Below are positions 33,109 to 43,192 of a stretch of DNA of 64,000 bases, one piece after another. How positions within the stretch are numbered: position 1 is the first letter of the stretch; each line of letters starts with the position of its first letter. This DNA is from Sextonia rubra (Eukaryota; Streptophyta; Magnoliopsida; Laurales; Lauraceae). Made by a program: the position numbers and the translations under genes. The stretch covers positions 7,073,001-7,137,000 of the forward strand of contig JASUAD010000004.1 in the NCBI GenBank assembly GCA_037013555.1. The letters are read 5' to 3'. The notes under the pieces are model-generated. The model ran no database searches and was not told the origin of the DNA. It saw only the letters and a program-made list of their open reading frames with translations.

Positions 33109-35704
33109 GAAACCCAACGTCTATTTCCCTTTCTTCTATTCTTCTTTTGCCGGAGATGCTTCTTTTTCTTCTTCCTTCTTCATCTTCACCTCAATTTGGA
33201 GTTGTAAACAAGGATTGGAGGCCCTGCATGCTATAGGGATAGTTTCCACCCACCTTCTTCTTCCTCCCTTGTTCACGTTTTCTTTAGGAAGCACCATCTC
33301 CTTTGAGTTATAACTCCTTAAGATGAAAACTTAACCTCTATATCAATTCTTTGGGTTTGTTAGAGTCAAGAAGACTCAATTACATGATATGCATACATTT
33401 TTCATCACATTCACCATTTGCATGTCTTTTATGTAGAGAACCCACTTTTCATTGAGGATTTTCCCTAATCACACACTAAGGAGGAGCTGAGTAGGGTCAA
33501 GCACTGTGTAAGGCAAGTATTGGGGTATATGGTACTGCATTTATGTTTAATTGGTTGATTCTTGGATTGATCATTCAAAGTTTAAATTAAAACTCTTTTA
33601 ACTTAGAATTAAGCCCAGATGCATTGAATAGAGTGAATTAGGTCATGACTATGAAATGTAGGTGTTGGGATGAGCATTTAAAACTTATAGTGATATGTAG
33701 AGGCAATGGGAAGTTCATTGTAACTCTTTGAATTGGGAGTTCTGTATTGAACTCAGACTTCAGAACCAATTTTAGGTTTTCTGAAACTTACGGCGAAGCC
33801 ACCGCTAAGCCATAAGTGTGTACGGCTCAAAGTCCTGAGAGTACTAAAACCCATTCTTTTACTACGGTTAAGCCACGGCTGCATCGTGGAATGAACTACG
33901 GCTACGCCGTACCCATCCTATGACCAAGCCGTAAGCTATTTTACGGTGAACTTTTTTGATAGCATGAAAATCCAACTTCCTTTCATGGCTTACTCACGGC
34001 TACACCGTGAATTGTACTACAGTTGAGTCGTATCTCAGCCGTAATTAAGCAGAAATTAACCCTAATTGCACGTGAAATTAAGAAGAAAACCTGAGCCACT
34101 CGGTTAAGTCGTAACATGTGCACTGCTAAGCCGTAAGAGCACTGTGAACCTAGGATATTAGGGATTTCCAATGACCTTGTAGGGACTTAGTGATGGCACA
34201 TTCTCTCCAACTAAATATGCCCAATGGTGATTAAATGATAAGAAGGATGAGTGTAGAGCTGTCACTTATCCCCTTCGATTTTCCAGATGAATTCCCAATG
34301 TCACATCATGGGTGTTGGCATAAGAAGAGGTGTTTTTTTTGTACACAATGTAACGCTAAGATTTGGTAACAAAATGACACTGGACATTTATGAATATATC
34401 GTGTTGAATGACCTTGCGATTACGGATTATCTAGCTTATGGTTGGCTAGTAAATGTCCTTGGCACCTATTTAAATTTGAATACTTTCATATTGTTAAGAT
34501 ACCTTGCCTCAACATGACTTAGTCATGTGCCCACTCTTCCTGGCAAACCTTGAGACAAATCAGACCTGAGCTTCTACTGAGTGCATGTTTGTTAGGCCTG
34601 ATTTTTACTGAGTGTGTGCCTATTAGTCAGATGGGTGTAGCTAAGGTTGAGAGGGTTTGAGCTCTCTTAGCTCATATACGTATGCATTGTTCAGTTACCT
34701 TGTTAATTCTAATTTTTATGATTAAATATGATTTCAAGACTAATACTCCCTTATGTACGATATGATAAGTATAACTGAAAGATATGAATTTGAGTCAGTC
34801 TTGATACTTTGAGTTGGCACCACTTAGCTTATGCCCTTAATAGGTTCGACACGACCAGTTTGGGTAGCTTCTGTTACTATTGCAGTAGTCCATAGAAGAG
34901 TTGTCGACGCTCATCGGAAAACTAGTCTGATCCCCTAGCGACCCATATGTACGCTTCCTCTAGATGATATGGTCTCTCTTGGAAAAATATAGCCCCATGG
35001 TTGCCAATTAGTAAATATAACATCCCGTTTATGATTTGTTACATATGTTTACTCATGCACAACATGCCTAGTATACGATTATTGATTTCTTTAACTAATG
35101 TTTACTTCTTAATTCACTTGATATATTATGATAGTTTTATATGTCTCTATATTTGTTTAACCGTTGTATTAACAGTGTTACCATTGGTGTTACAAATACG
35201 GAATCAAATCCTGACACGAAAGTTGACGCTTTCCCAGAGGGTGCCCTAACGGTACTTAGGGGTATAGAAGAGTGGAAAGATGACGACATATTCTTCTAGT
35301 CGTCTTCCAGAGTGCGTCAAGTGGTTATGTTGGTCTTGTGTATGGAGATGCTTGAACTAGATATTGTATATAAGACTTGTTAAGAATTCTGTGTTTATGA
35401 TGGTGATGAGAAATGGTTAATTGCAAGACTTCAGTTATGCTATAATTGTATGACATCCTTTTTATGGTTGCTGATGATCGTTATGAGTGCATTTCACAGG
35501 GTTTTGCTTATGTATGAAATTAAACTTTATGTGTAAGAGGATATGCCTCACACGTATCTGTGAAATCTCCCTTGTAGTGATTGGTGTGTATCTTCTCATG
35601 GCACGTATTACTACGGAATTATATATTCACGCCCTGGGGCCCACTCTATTCCCTAATTCCTAAGATCGGGGCGTAACACTTTATTTCAGATCTTCAGGTG
35701 ACAT

Positions 35705-36329
35705 ACGCAATAGTCCATTTTAAAATAAATAGAAAATTAAAACTCGATGGACCCTGAGTTTGTCAAACCTATGAATTAGCCACTTACAAAATTTTAGCCA
35801 ATTACAAAATTCTAACATAGAATATAGGAAGTGATTATATAAGATTAACAAGGCATATTATGGTCAAGGTCATATAATATTTGAGAACAAGGGGCTACCC
35901 AGGTTGGCAATCTCACCTCTCATTGGGATGATTGGGGATCAATCCTTGGTATAGCCCTACTCATTGCTTGTGTGAGTTGTCTCTTCTTTTTTGGGCAAGC
36001 ACTCCGTGTATGTGCTACGGCCCCATCTTTTTTAAATATGAACTAGCACAATAACTAGTGCTAAGGACAGACATGACCCACGTGGGCAAGGTTCATGCTC
36101 CATCTAAATAGTTTTGACATTTTTTAATTAACAAATACACATAAGTATTGAATGTTGCATTGGTTATGCATGTGGTAATTATTTAAAAGGGCAAAGACTC
36201 ATGAATTTAAATCTCTTAACTTATACATTTTTTTGGCTTTTACCAATGCTCATTAAAAGAAGGTTAAAATTGTAAGGAATTTGGTCAAAATTGAATGCAA
36301 AACCATGGTTTTTAATATATTATAATAGC
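35705..36329. other. Intergenic, nothing definite
   Basis: AT-rich spacer. GCTTGTGTGAGTTGTCTCTTC near 35970 recalls the words of dispersed repeat C but is isolated. Confidence 0.4.
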
Positions 36330-36342
36330 AATTAGCAAGTTG

Positions 36343-36398
36343 CCCTGGGAGCCCCCGCTATGCGGGAGCCTTGTGCATTAGTTGCCCTTTTTTTTTTT
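36343..36398 (+). mobile_element. 56-bp Au-SINE 3' stub with 13-bp TSD
   Basis: Contains CCCGCTATGCGGGAGCCTTG and TGCATTAGTTGCCC then a T-run, which is the diagnostic 3' end of the plant Au SINE (CCCGC..GCGGGAGCCTTGTGCACT.GGTTGCCCTTT). It is bracketed by perfect 13-bp direct repeats AATTAGCAAGTTG at 36330-36342 and 36399-36411. An extreme 5' truncation, yet clearly a retrotransposition event. Confidence 0.85.
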
Positions 36399-36519
36399 AA
36401 TTAGCAAGTTGGCACTCTTTTCCATAGAATTATATTCATCAAAGCTACAAGAATGGAGGACTGTAGAGGGTACCACATCAGCACCATTTTTTTTCTTTTT
36501 TTTTTTTCGAGTATTGCCA

Positions 36520-38608
36520 CAACAACTTCTGAGAAAATTACACGTGGCACTAATAATCATTAACATTCCTATACTCACTCCATCTATCACCTCACTTCCC
36601 TAAAATCTCTCCTTTCTTTACCACCATTTTAAATTATTTCCTAAAGAAGTATCCCCCATCCACGTAACTTCTCTAAATTCCCATGATTTAATACAAGGCA
36701 ACTAAATCTCAAGTATCTAATACAAAGCCTAAGAAAACCATTCAATTTGGATTTAAAAATGGGCTATCAATTTGATGAATCTAGAGAGGATCAAATCCTA
36801 TGGGAGGATAGGGATGATCAATCGGGACTCAAATTAGAGTAGCGATGTATTCAATTAAGACGCAGAGCATCTAATTAGAGTTATTATCACGCACAGTTTT
36901 TTACATTTTTTAACCATTTAATTTTAGAGAAAAAAATGGGTCATCCATTTGATGAATCTAGAGAGGATCAAGTCCCATGGGAGGACATGGATGATCAATT
37001 AGGACCCAAATCAGAGTGGTGATGTGTTCAGTTGGGTCCTAGAGCATCTATTTAGTGTCATCGTCTTGTGTTCAGTTTGGTCCTAAAGCATCTATTTAGT
37101 GTCATCCTTATCAACCTTTTGGAGGCTTATTCGAGTGGAGCATGTACTTAGTCTCACTTGTGTTTCTTGACATTTTGTGTTTCTTGACATTGACACCAAT
37201 AGAATCATTGAAATCTCTCCCTCATGCCCCTACAATCTCTCCCCCACCATCAATCTTTCAACTCTAAAACTTCTCTTTCCATCTTTGTCCCTCACTAAAG
37301 TCTCTTCCTCATACCCCTAACACTTTTCTCCCACTAACTATCAATATTCCCCTCATCCTAGTCAAAATGTTTCCCTCATCAATTCATCCCTATAATCTCT
37401 CCTTCTACCACCGTTCCCACTAACCATGACAACACTCTCCCCTAATATCTTGCCCTCACCAATTAAACCTAATAATATCTACGTTTACCACCGTCTTTTA
37501 TTATTAATGTTGAAATTTGAAAATCTCTTCTCCCCACCCCCTAAATCTCTCCCTCATTTATTCCTCCTAAAATCTTTCCTTCATCATTATAAAAAAAAAA
37601 TCTTTCTTGTCCTAAAACCACCATTTCTATAATGATTTTCAAAAATTACAATTAGAGAGTAGAGATTGCACACCATTGGATTTCTTCATTGGATTGCCCT
37701 TTCCCTTTATTTCTTTCACAAGCTTACACCAATTGATTTCTTCATTGGATTGCCCTTTGGTCTTTGTTTTTCTCATGAGTTCAATTGTATGGATCATTAG
37801 GCAAGTCTCTCTTTCATCGCACTTTTATTTATTTTTTATTTTTATGTTTAAATTGTTTTTCACTATCCTATTGCACGCCTTCGGATTTCTTCATTGGATG
37901 TTGTTGAGATAAAAATCTCAAATAATGCATGCACAGTTTTTTTACATTTTTATTTAAATTAATTAAAAGAATTTAAAAATTCACAACTTGTACACGCACG
38001 TATTTATAGTGCCTAGGGACTTCTAATGGCGTGCAAATTAGATCAAATTATTTGATGTAGATTCTTTGTGATCATTTGGTTTTTTTTTTAGATAACATTA
38101 TCAAAATAATTTGGACCAAAAGTTATGCGATTCCTTTTTCCACTTTCCATTTAAAACTAAATTTATAATATATTCTTTTAAGTTTTTTTTACAATATGTT
38201 CTTTTAAGTTTTCTTATCATATTATATATTTTTATCATCAATGATTTGTCATGGACATTATTAATAAAGATGAGGTATGTTTCTATCCTCCCTCCTACTT
38301 ATCTCTTAATTGCATATCTTAATCAACTATTTGTGGGTTAGATTTTACACCTACTTTATTTTATTTTTTATCTATTACAATGCTTTTTATTATTTTATTA
38401 TTTTAATTTCTTATTAATAACAATACTATTATTATCTCTAAAAACAATATATTTTTTTGGACAAAATTTTAAGCTCTTTTTCATCTTATTATCTTTTAGC
38501 ATTTTTTAAAAATAAGTATAGTGAATTCTTTTTTATAGTTTTAACTATTATTTTAATTTTATATAAATTTTCTTTTAGCCCAGGCTGGGCACAGGCTTTT
38601 GTTGCTAG
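36520..38608 (+). mobile_element. Helitron-like element (3' end clear, 5' end approximate)
   Basis: Ends in the perfect hairpin GCCCA-GGC-TGGGC (38578-38590), then CTAG (38605-38608) followed by T, as in Helitron 3' termini. The beginning (about 36520) has ACACGTGGCACTAATAATCAT and AAAATCTCTCC, resembling the first 150 bp of the elements at 41800 and 43193. A 179-bp direct duplication lies inside (36757 and 36936: TTTGATGAATCTAGAGAGGA). No Rep/helicase coding; non-autonomous at best. Confidence 0.45.
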
Positions 38609-38639
38609 TAAAGTCATTAAAGAAAATTCTACCTTTTAG

Positions 38640-40215
38640 TGATCCATACTGTCCAATAAAAGTGCAATATCCTTCCGTAATCATAGTTTTTGAGTGTGCA
38701 CGGGGTTTTAGGCAACTTACCTGTTGTCAACAACCCATGTCTGGCTCATAGTCAGAAATTTTAAATGGGTCCCTAAATTCAATGGTTAGAATCATCAGGT
38801 CTGGACGAATTCAAGTCACTTTATCATTTTTGACAAAATAGTAACATGGAAGAGAACAGAACAGAAGAGAACCAGGCGGTTTAAAATGGAGGAAAGGCTA
38901 AGGCTTTCAATGGGTTTAATTGGAGCTAGTCTCACCTGGGCTTCAAGTCCACCTTGGCTGGCATGGATTTCATTTGGGTCCAATCTGCCAGACCTGGATA
39001 TTGGTCTGAATGTAATAATAGGATTTAAACTATGCTATCCTTTTTCCAAATTGAAGCCGACCTGTAATGTCCAACGTTGGACCCCACCTGGGCTTTGGAC
39101 TCCTCAACTGTAACTGGACTTGTGCTGAGAGGGAGAGAGAGAAAGGGGTACCCTTGGCTTCAAAGCTAAAAAATTGTCGGTAAACGAATGAAGTTAACGC
39201 AGTTGCAGTGATGCAGCAGAGGTGAAATAGACAAGCAAGCAGCAACTTAATTGCAGTCCCTGCCTGCCATTTCCATCTAGGGTTCTGAAGCTGGATTAAC
39301 TCTGCTAGCTGCTGCTGCTTCATATCCATGGGTTATGATTGGCTCATACGATCGGTTGCCTTTGACCACAATTTGCCACCTTCTTTCGATCAGAGAAGCC
39401 ACCATTCATGTACATGTTATTGCCTCAGCGACGTCGGAAATTGAACGCGTTGATAGAGAAGCTTCCAAAATCAGCTTTACATGACATGGTAGTGATCCCC
39501 TCATTATTTTCCAAAGGTGGCCCATTCATTAGATTCGAAAAATCTATGGCCAATCAGAAACAATACTTCTAGTCATTAGTTAATCAGTTAGTGTGGAGGA
39601 AGATCTCCATATCTTAAGCATAAAATATAAGACCAGTGTGGTGGGTCATAGCCCATTACTCTCGCACTAGTCCACTAAGCATGCGGCAAAATGTTCCATC
39701 AACTCCACTCCACATGCCCACCTCCTTTCCATTTCTTCTTTATATTTCTCATGTGGGACCCTTCACAATCTAATGGGCACTTTTGATTGGAGCCCACTTT
39801 TTTTAGGCTGTTTGGTAGCAAAATTCAAGGGGCTGGTTTTTCCCTTTTAAAAACATTCATAGATCTGAGAGTTTTTGGGTCGTATCTGAATAATGTCAAT
39901 TAGCATGTGCTGTATTAAATTCAACCCAGAAGTCTGAACTCATATTATGATTGCTAATTTCAACCTCCTGTTAGTCTTTACCCACCACATCCACAGGCAC
40001 CTCCTCAACTGCTACTACTTTCTTTGAACCTCTCAAAAGTCAAAGTAACCATCGTTAGATTTACTAAATCTAATTTTGACCATGAAGATTTATGAAATCT
40101 CTTTTGGATCGTTGGTTTCTATATTGGCAACCATTAATTGTCTCAACTTTCTAATCTTGCTGACAATGCAATTTACATCCTAGAACCATTGATTTAGCAA
40201 TGTCAACTCACCCCA
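38640..40215. other. Intergenic, no gene seen
   Basis: Short frames (for example 38886-39113) show no domain, homologous codon pattern or splice context that I can support. Confidence 0.45.
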
Positions 40216-40219
40216 CTAG

Positions 40220-40445
40220 TAAGGATTGTCAGCTCTCATTGGGAGGTCACGGTTTTTAACATAGCCTCTTTTCTCCTTGCATATGTGAGTTTTTATTACC
40301 TCACATGTGTGAGTTATATTTACTCGCATGTGCGAATCTCCATTACCTCTCATGTGTGAGTTGTCTCTCCTTACATGTGCGAATTCATATCACCTTGCAT
40401 GTGTAAGTCTCTTAAGTCCGAGCCCCTTAATTGGATTACCAAAAA
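40220..40445 (+). repeat. Dispersed repeat C, copy 3 (longest)
   Basis: Six consecutive words of the form CTYRCATGTGYGARTT with spacers of about 15-20 bp, alternating between GTGAGT and GCGAAT endings, then AGTCCGAGCCCCTTAA at the 3' side. No poly(A) tail preserved. It is the most regular of the copies. Confidence 0.55.
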
Positions 40446-40822
40446 TTCAATGGAAATGTATATTCATTCAGGATGCCATACAGCCGATATACTAGACAGA
40501 GCTGACCATGATGAACAAAGGGAAGCTTAAGCTTCACTCTTCCTGCTTAATCATTCTTTTGTTTCCTTCTCTTTTCAAATTGAAAATACAGGCCAATTTT
40601 ATAGATCTTTCAGACAGATGCAACTAGTTGATCTACACCCACAAAGAAATATCCATGTGCTGAGACGAAATGCGTACATAAGAAAGTGGCACTATGAAAA
40701 CATCAGCGCACTTCTAGAGGTCTGCCTTTTCTCTTAGAAGAGACTAATCATTTTATTTTTATTTTTTATTTGTTTCTCTTTACAAACAGGTAAAATACAA
40801 ATGAATATTACATAGACTTTTG

Positions 40823-40904
40823 TTAAGTGAAGGTGGTTGACCTTCGCCCAAAGGTGTTGATTTTTGTTAAGTGAAGGTGGTTGACCTTCGCCCAAAGGTG
40901 TTGA
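40823..40904. repeat. 41-bp tandem duplication
   Basis: TTGTTAAGTGAAGGTGGTTG...CCCAAAGGTGTTGA occurs twice in a row with no visible differences. Confidence 0.75.
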
Positions 40905-41040
40905 CAATTTCTGTGACAGAAAACTATGTAAAAGATTCAATCATTATTCTTGACAAGCATAGTCCACTCAAATGAGACACCAAGTGAGGTCAATTTCTCT
41001 CACCTATGAAATGACATGTCGATATATATATATATATATG

Positions 41041-41405
41041 GAAATAACTTTATGAGAATAATTTTCATCATTTTTTTTGTGACAATTTTAGGTGAGGCCC
41101 ATCTATCATCCAATCCAAACCTTGCAATACACAGGGACCCTTTGATAGTCACTCACCCCAAGTTTTGGTCAGATCAGGATTTACTGGACCGTTGGATCGA
41201 CTATGTACTAATCCGAATGGATTGAATTTGTAGGCTATGGATGAAGGCGTTAGGGAATTGTGATTGGGACCAAACTTCATATATAGGGTGGTCCCACATA
41301 GATCTTTCCATCCCCCTAGTCCCATCCCCAAATGAGACTAATAAGTGGGCCCCATTAAAGTTCTTACGGTAGGTACGTGACAATAGTTCTCACAAGATCA
41401 AAACC
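41041..41405. mobile_element. MITE, family B (copy 1)
   Basis: Non-coding element next to an AT microsatellite (41022-41039). Its ends pair imperfectly: left AACTTTATGAGAATAATTTT, right reverse complement GATCTTGTGAGAACTATTGT. The interior is homologous to the reverse complement of 63240-63650 (shared ATCCAATCCAAACCTTGCAA, CCATTCGGAT, CCCCTAGTCCCATCCC-type phrases). Confidence 0.55.
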
Positions 41406-41418
41406 CTATAAATATATA

Positions 41419-41796
41419 GCCTCTCTCCTAAGTTTAAGCTTATGATAAGGTAAGCTTAAGTATGTGGCTTACGCTTGTGGGGCCCACCTGGGGACCCACA
41501 TGAGGATAGGGATAGGGGGATTTGAAGGGAGGATTCTCCTCTTTGCAAAAAATTAGCTCCATCCGTGTTTTCTATCATCTCTATTTAGGCCCCCAAAATT
41601 TAATGGTCAACAGTTCATTAGAATCATTGCACAGTCGATCCAATGGTTCAGTAAATTTGAATTTGACAAAAAATTAGTAGACATATCCAATTTAGGGGGT
41701 CTTGTGTTTGGTCTATTTGGATGAACCAAAGGTCTGCCCTAGGGGTTCAGGTTTACGGAATTTCTTATATAAGCTTGAGTTTAGGAAAGGCCTGCC
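41419..41796 (-). mobile_element. MITE, family A (copy 2)
   Basis: Inverse-orientation copy of the element at 2754-3138, with ends GCCTCTCTCCTAAGTTTAAGC and, as reverse complement, GGCAGGCCTTTCCTAAACTC. It directly follows the family B MITE and directly precedes a Helitron-like element. Confidence 0.6.
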
Positions 41797-41797
41797 T

Positions 41798-43192
41798 TCT
41801 GATATATATAAAGAGAATTCCCTCCCTTTGCAAGTGAGAATGGGAGAATGACATGTGGCATTGATAACATCTAAAATATCTTTCATCTCTCCTAAAATCT
41901 CTCTCATATTTCTTCTAAATCTCTCATACATAGATAAAGTAGAAAATTAGAAAGTAAACTTAGATCTTTCTCATGTCTCCTAAAATCTTATTGGAGATAT
42001 ATATAACTATATTTGATAACTATGGATTTTGCCATTGATAACACTGCTAATCTTATTGAGCTTCCACTGACCACATTCATGGCCCTATTACCCAAATTTA
42101 GTGAAGCTAGAGCAAAATGTCACAGGTATTTCTCTTAGTAGTCTCTTCAGTGATTGGAGCAATCTGTGTCATTTGAAACAATTTACATGCTTCATTGGTT
42201 TACTTATGCAGGTAATAACCATCGACCATACCATTTCAATTTTGATGTTCCTAAATAATTTTTTAACATTGTATCTATACCTTGTAGCAGCATCTATTTT
42301 TCTTTTTCTTGTAGTAACTATGGATCAATATGGTCCAAGTGAGCACATTTTTCCTTGCCATTCAATCGGAGGAGTTTGCAAGGGCCATTTTACCAAATCT
42401 CCCTACAATTACTATAACATTAAATGTCCCCGTGTGGATTGTGATCGAACCTCTATATTGCAATATTAGCTTCTCTAGACCTTGCCTAACCAATAATGGA
42501 TTTCAGCTTTTATGACGCCCCTTTAAGAGAAAGCACGAAAGTGCACACATGGCATCCATAAAATAAATTGAAAATATCTCCTCCCAGAAAATCTTTTCAA
42601 TATTTTTCTCTATCATCTTTCTTGTATAATTAAAATTCAGGCCCTTTTGTTTAAACCCAATAGTTGTCCTTAGTACCATTTTGGCTTCAAATAATCGCTA
42701 AGTAATGACTTTTGGATTTTTGTGGTGGTTCATCCACTCCATGTTAGACGCACAAGTAATAATTCACATTTAGGGTACAAGCACATGACCAAACATTGTG
42801 AAACATGCCAAAAATAGACCCTCTTTTATAAGCTTACGACCAAATGTGACCTATTCATGAGCATTTTGATCCCAATATTATCACTTTAAAAAAACTTCAT
42901 GAATCCCCTGATTTTTTTACTTGATTAAACCCTTATTTATATGTATTCAATTAAGTAAGAAGTTATTATTTTTATGTGGATTGGAGATTAAGGATTATGG
43001 ATCAAAGAAAGGGAATTAGGGATTTGAGTTTTGGAATTAAATATGCAGCCCAATTTCATTTTAACTATATTTGTATTATGACTTATATGATAATATTCAT
43101 TTATATTTATTAAGATATTAATAACTTTATTTTTTTCAATAAAATTTAATTTGTTCCATGGCCTGCGTTGGGTATGGACCTTAAAGCACTAG
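41798..43192 (+). mobile_element. Helitron-like element H1
   Basis: Begins TCTGATATATATAAAGAGAA and ends ...GGTATGGACCTTAAAGCACTAG. Both ends are repeated by the next element (43193-46187). It lacks inverted repeats and a target duplication, as expected for Helitrons. The presumptive 3' hairpin (GGCCTGCGTTGGGTATGGACC) is degenerate. No helicase coding. It could instead be another repeat with a conserved terminus. Confidence 0.45.

Larger units (their letters stand above)
29921..35678 (+). mobile_element. Gypsy-type solo LTR (outer, 2.9 kb) with nested LTR
   Basis: Starts TGTAAGGTTTTAATCC and ends GATCGGGGCGTAACA. It is flanked by the 5-bp direct repeat CTTTA (29916-29920 and 35679-35683). 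Without the nested insert (30283-33113) it is about 2927 bp. It is collinear with the nested LTR: GGTCATGGACAGGTAGTCAAGT, TTTTTGTAATTTG and GCATCATATTG all have counterparts there. It contains an older, degenerate form of the TACGGCT...AGCCGTA palindrome array at about 33790-34140. Long LTRs starting TGTAA and ending in a '...TAACA/TGACA' tail are typical of the Tekay/Del chromovirus clade; the clade call is inference. Confidence 0.8.
28721..35704 (-). mobile_element. Copia-like LTR region hosting nested inserts
   Basis: The outer pieces (about 28721-29920 and 35684-35704) read continuously on the minus strand, starting TGTCACCTGAAGATC. They have the LTR-like late motif CCTGTGTAGGGTTTCC and T-rich GTTTCTTTGTGGTTGATT characteristic of plant Ty1/copia LTR 3' ends. 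Interrupted by a hAT-like MITE (29322-29783) and by a gypsy-type solo LTR (29921-35678). No target duplication found, so the outer borders are approximate and the copia label is inference. Confidence 0.45.

Noticed and set aside
36343..36398. Helitron 3' end
   Set aside because: The CCCGC-TAT-GCGGG hairpin and a TAG end looked Helitron-like. The GAGCCTTGTGCA..GTTGCCC-T(n) order and the 13-bp target duplication fit the Au SINE instead.
38886..39113. 75-codon plus-strand frame starting MEERLRLS
   Set aside because: No recognisable domain, no supporting exon structure and atypical composition; treated as a chance frame.
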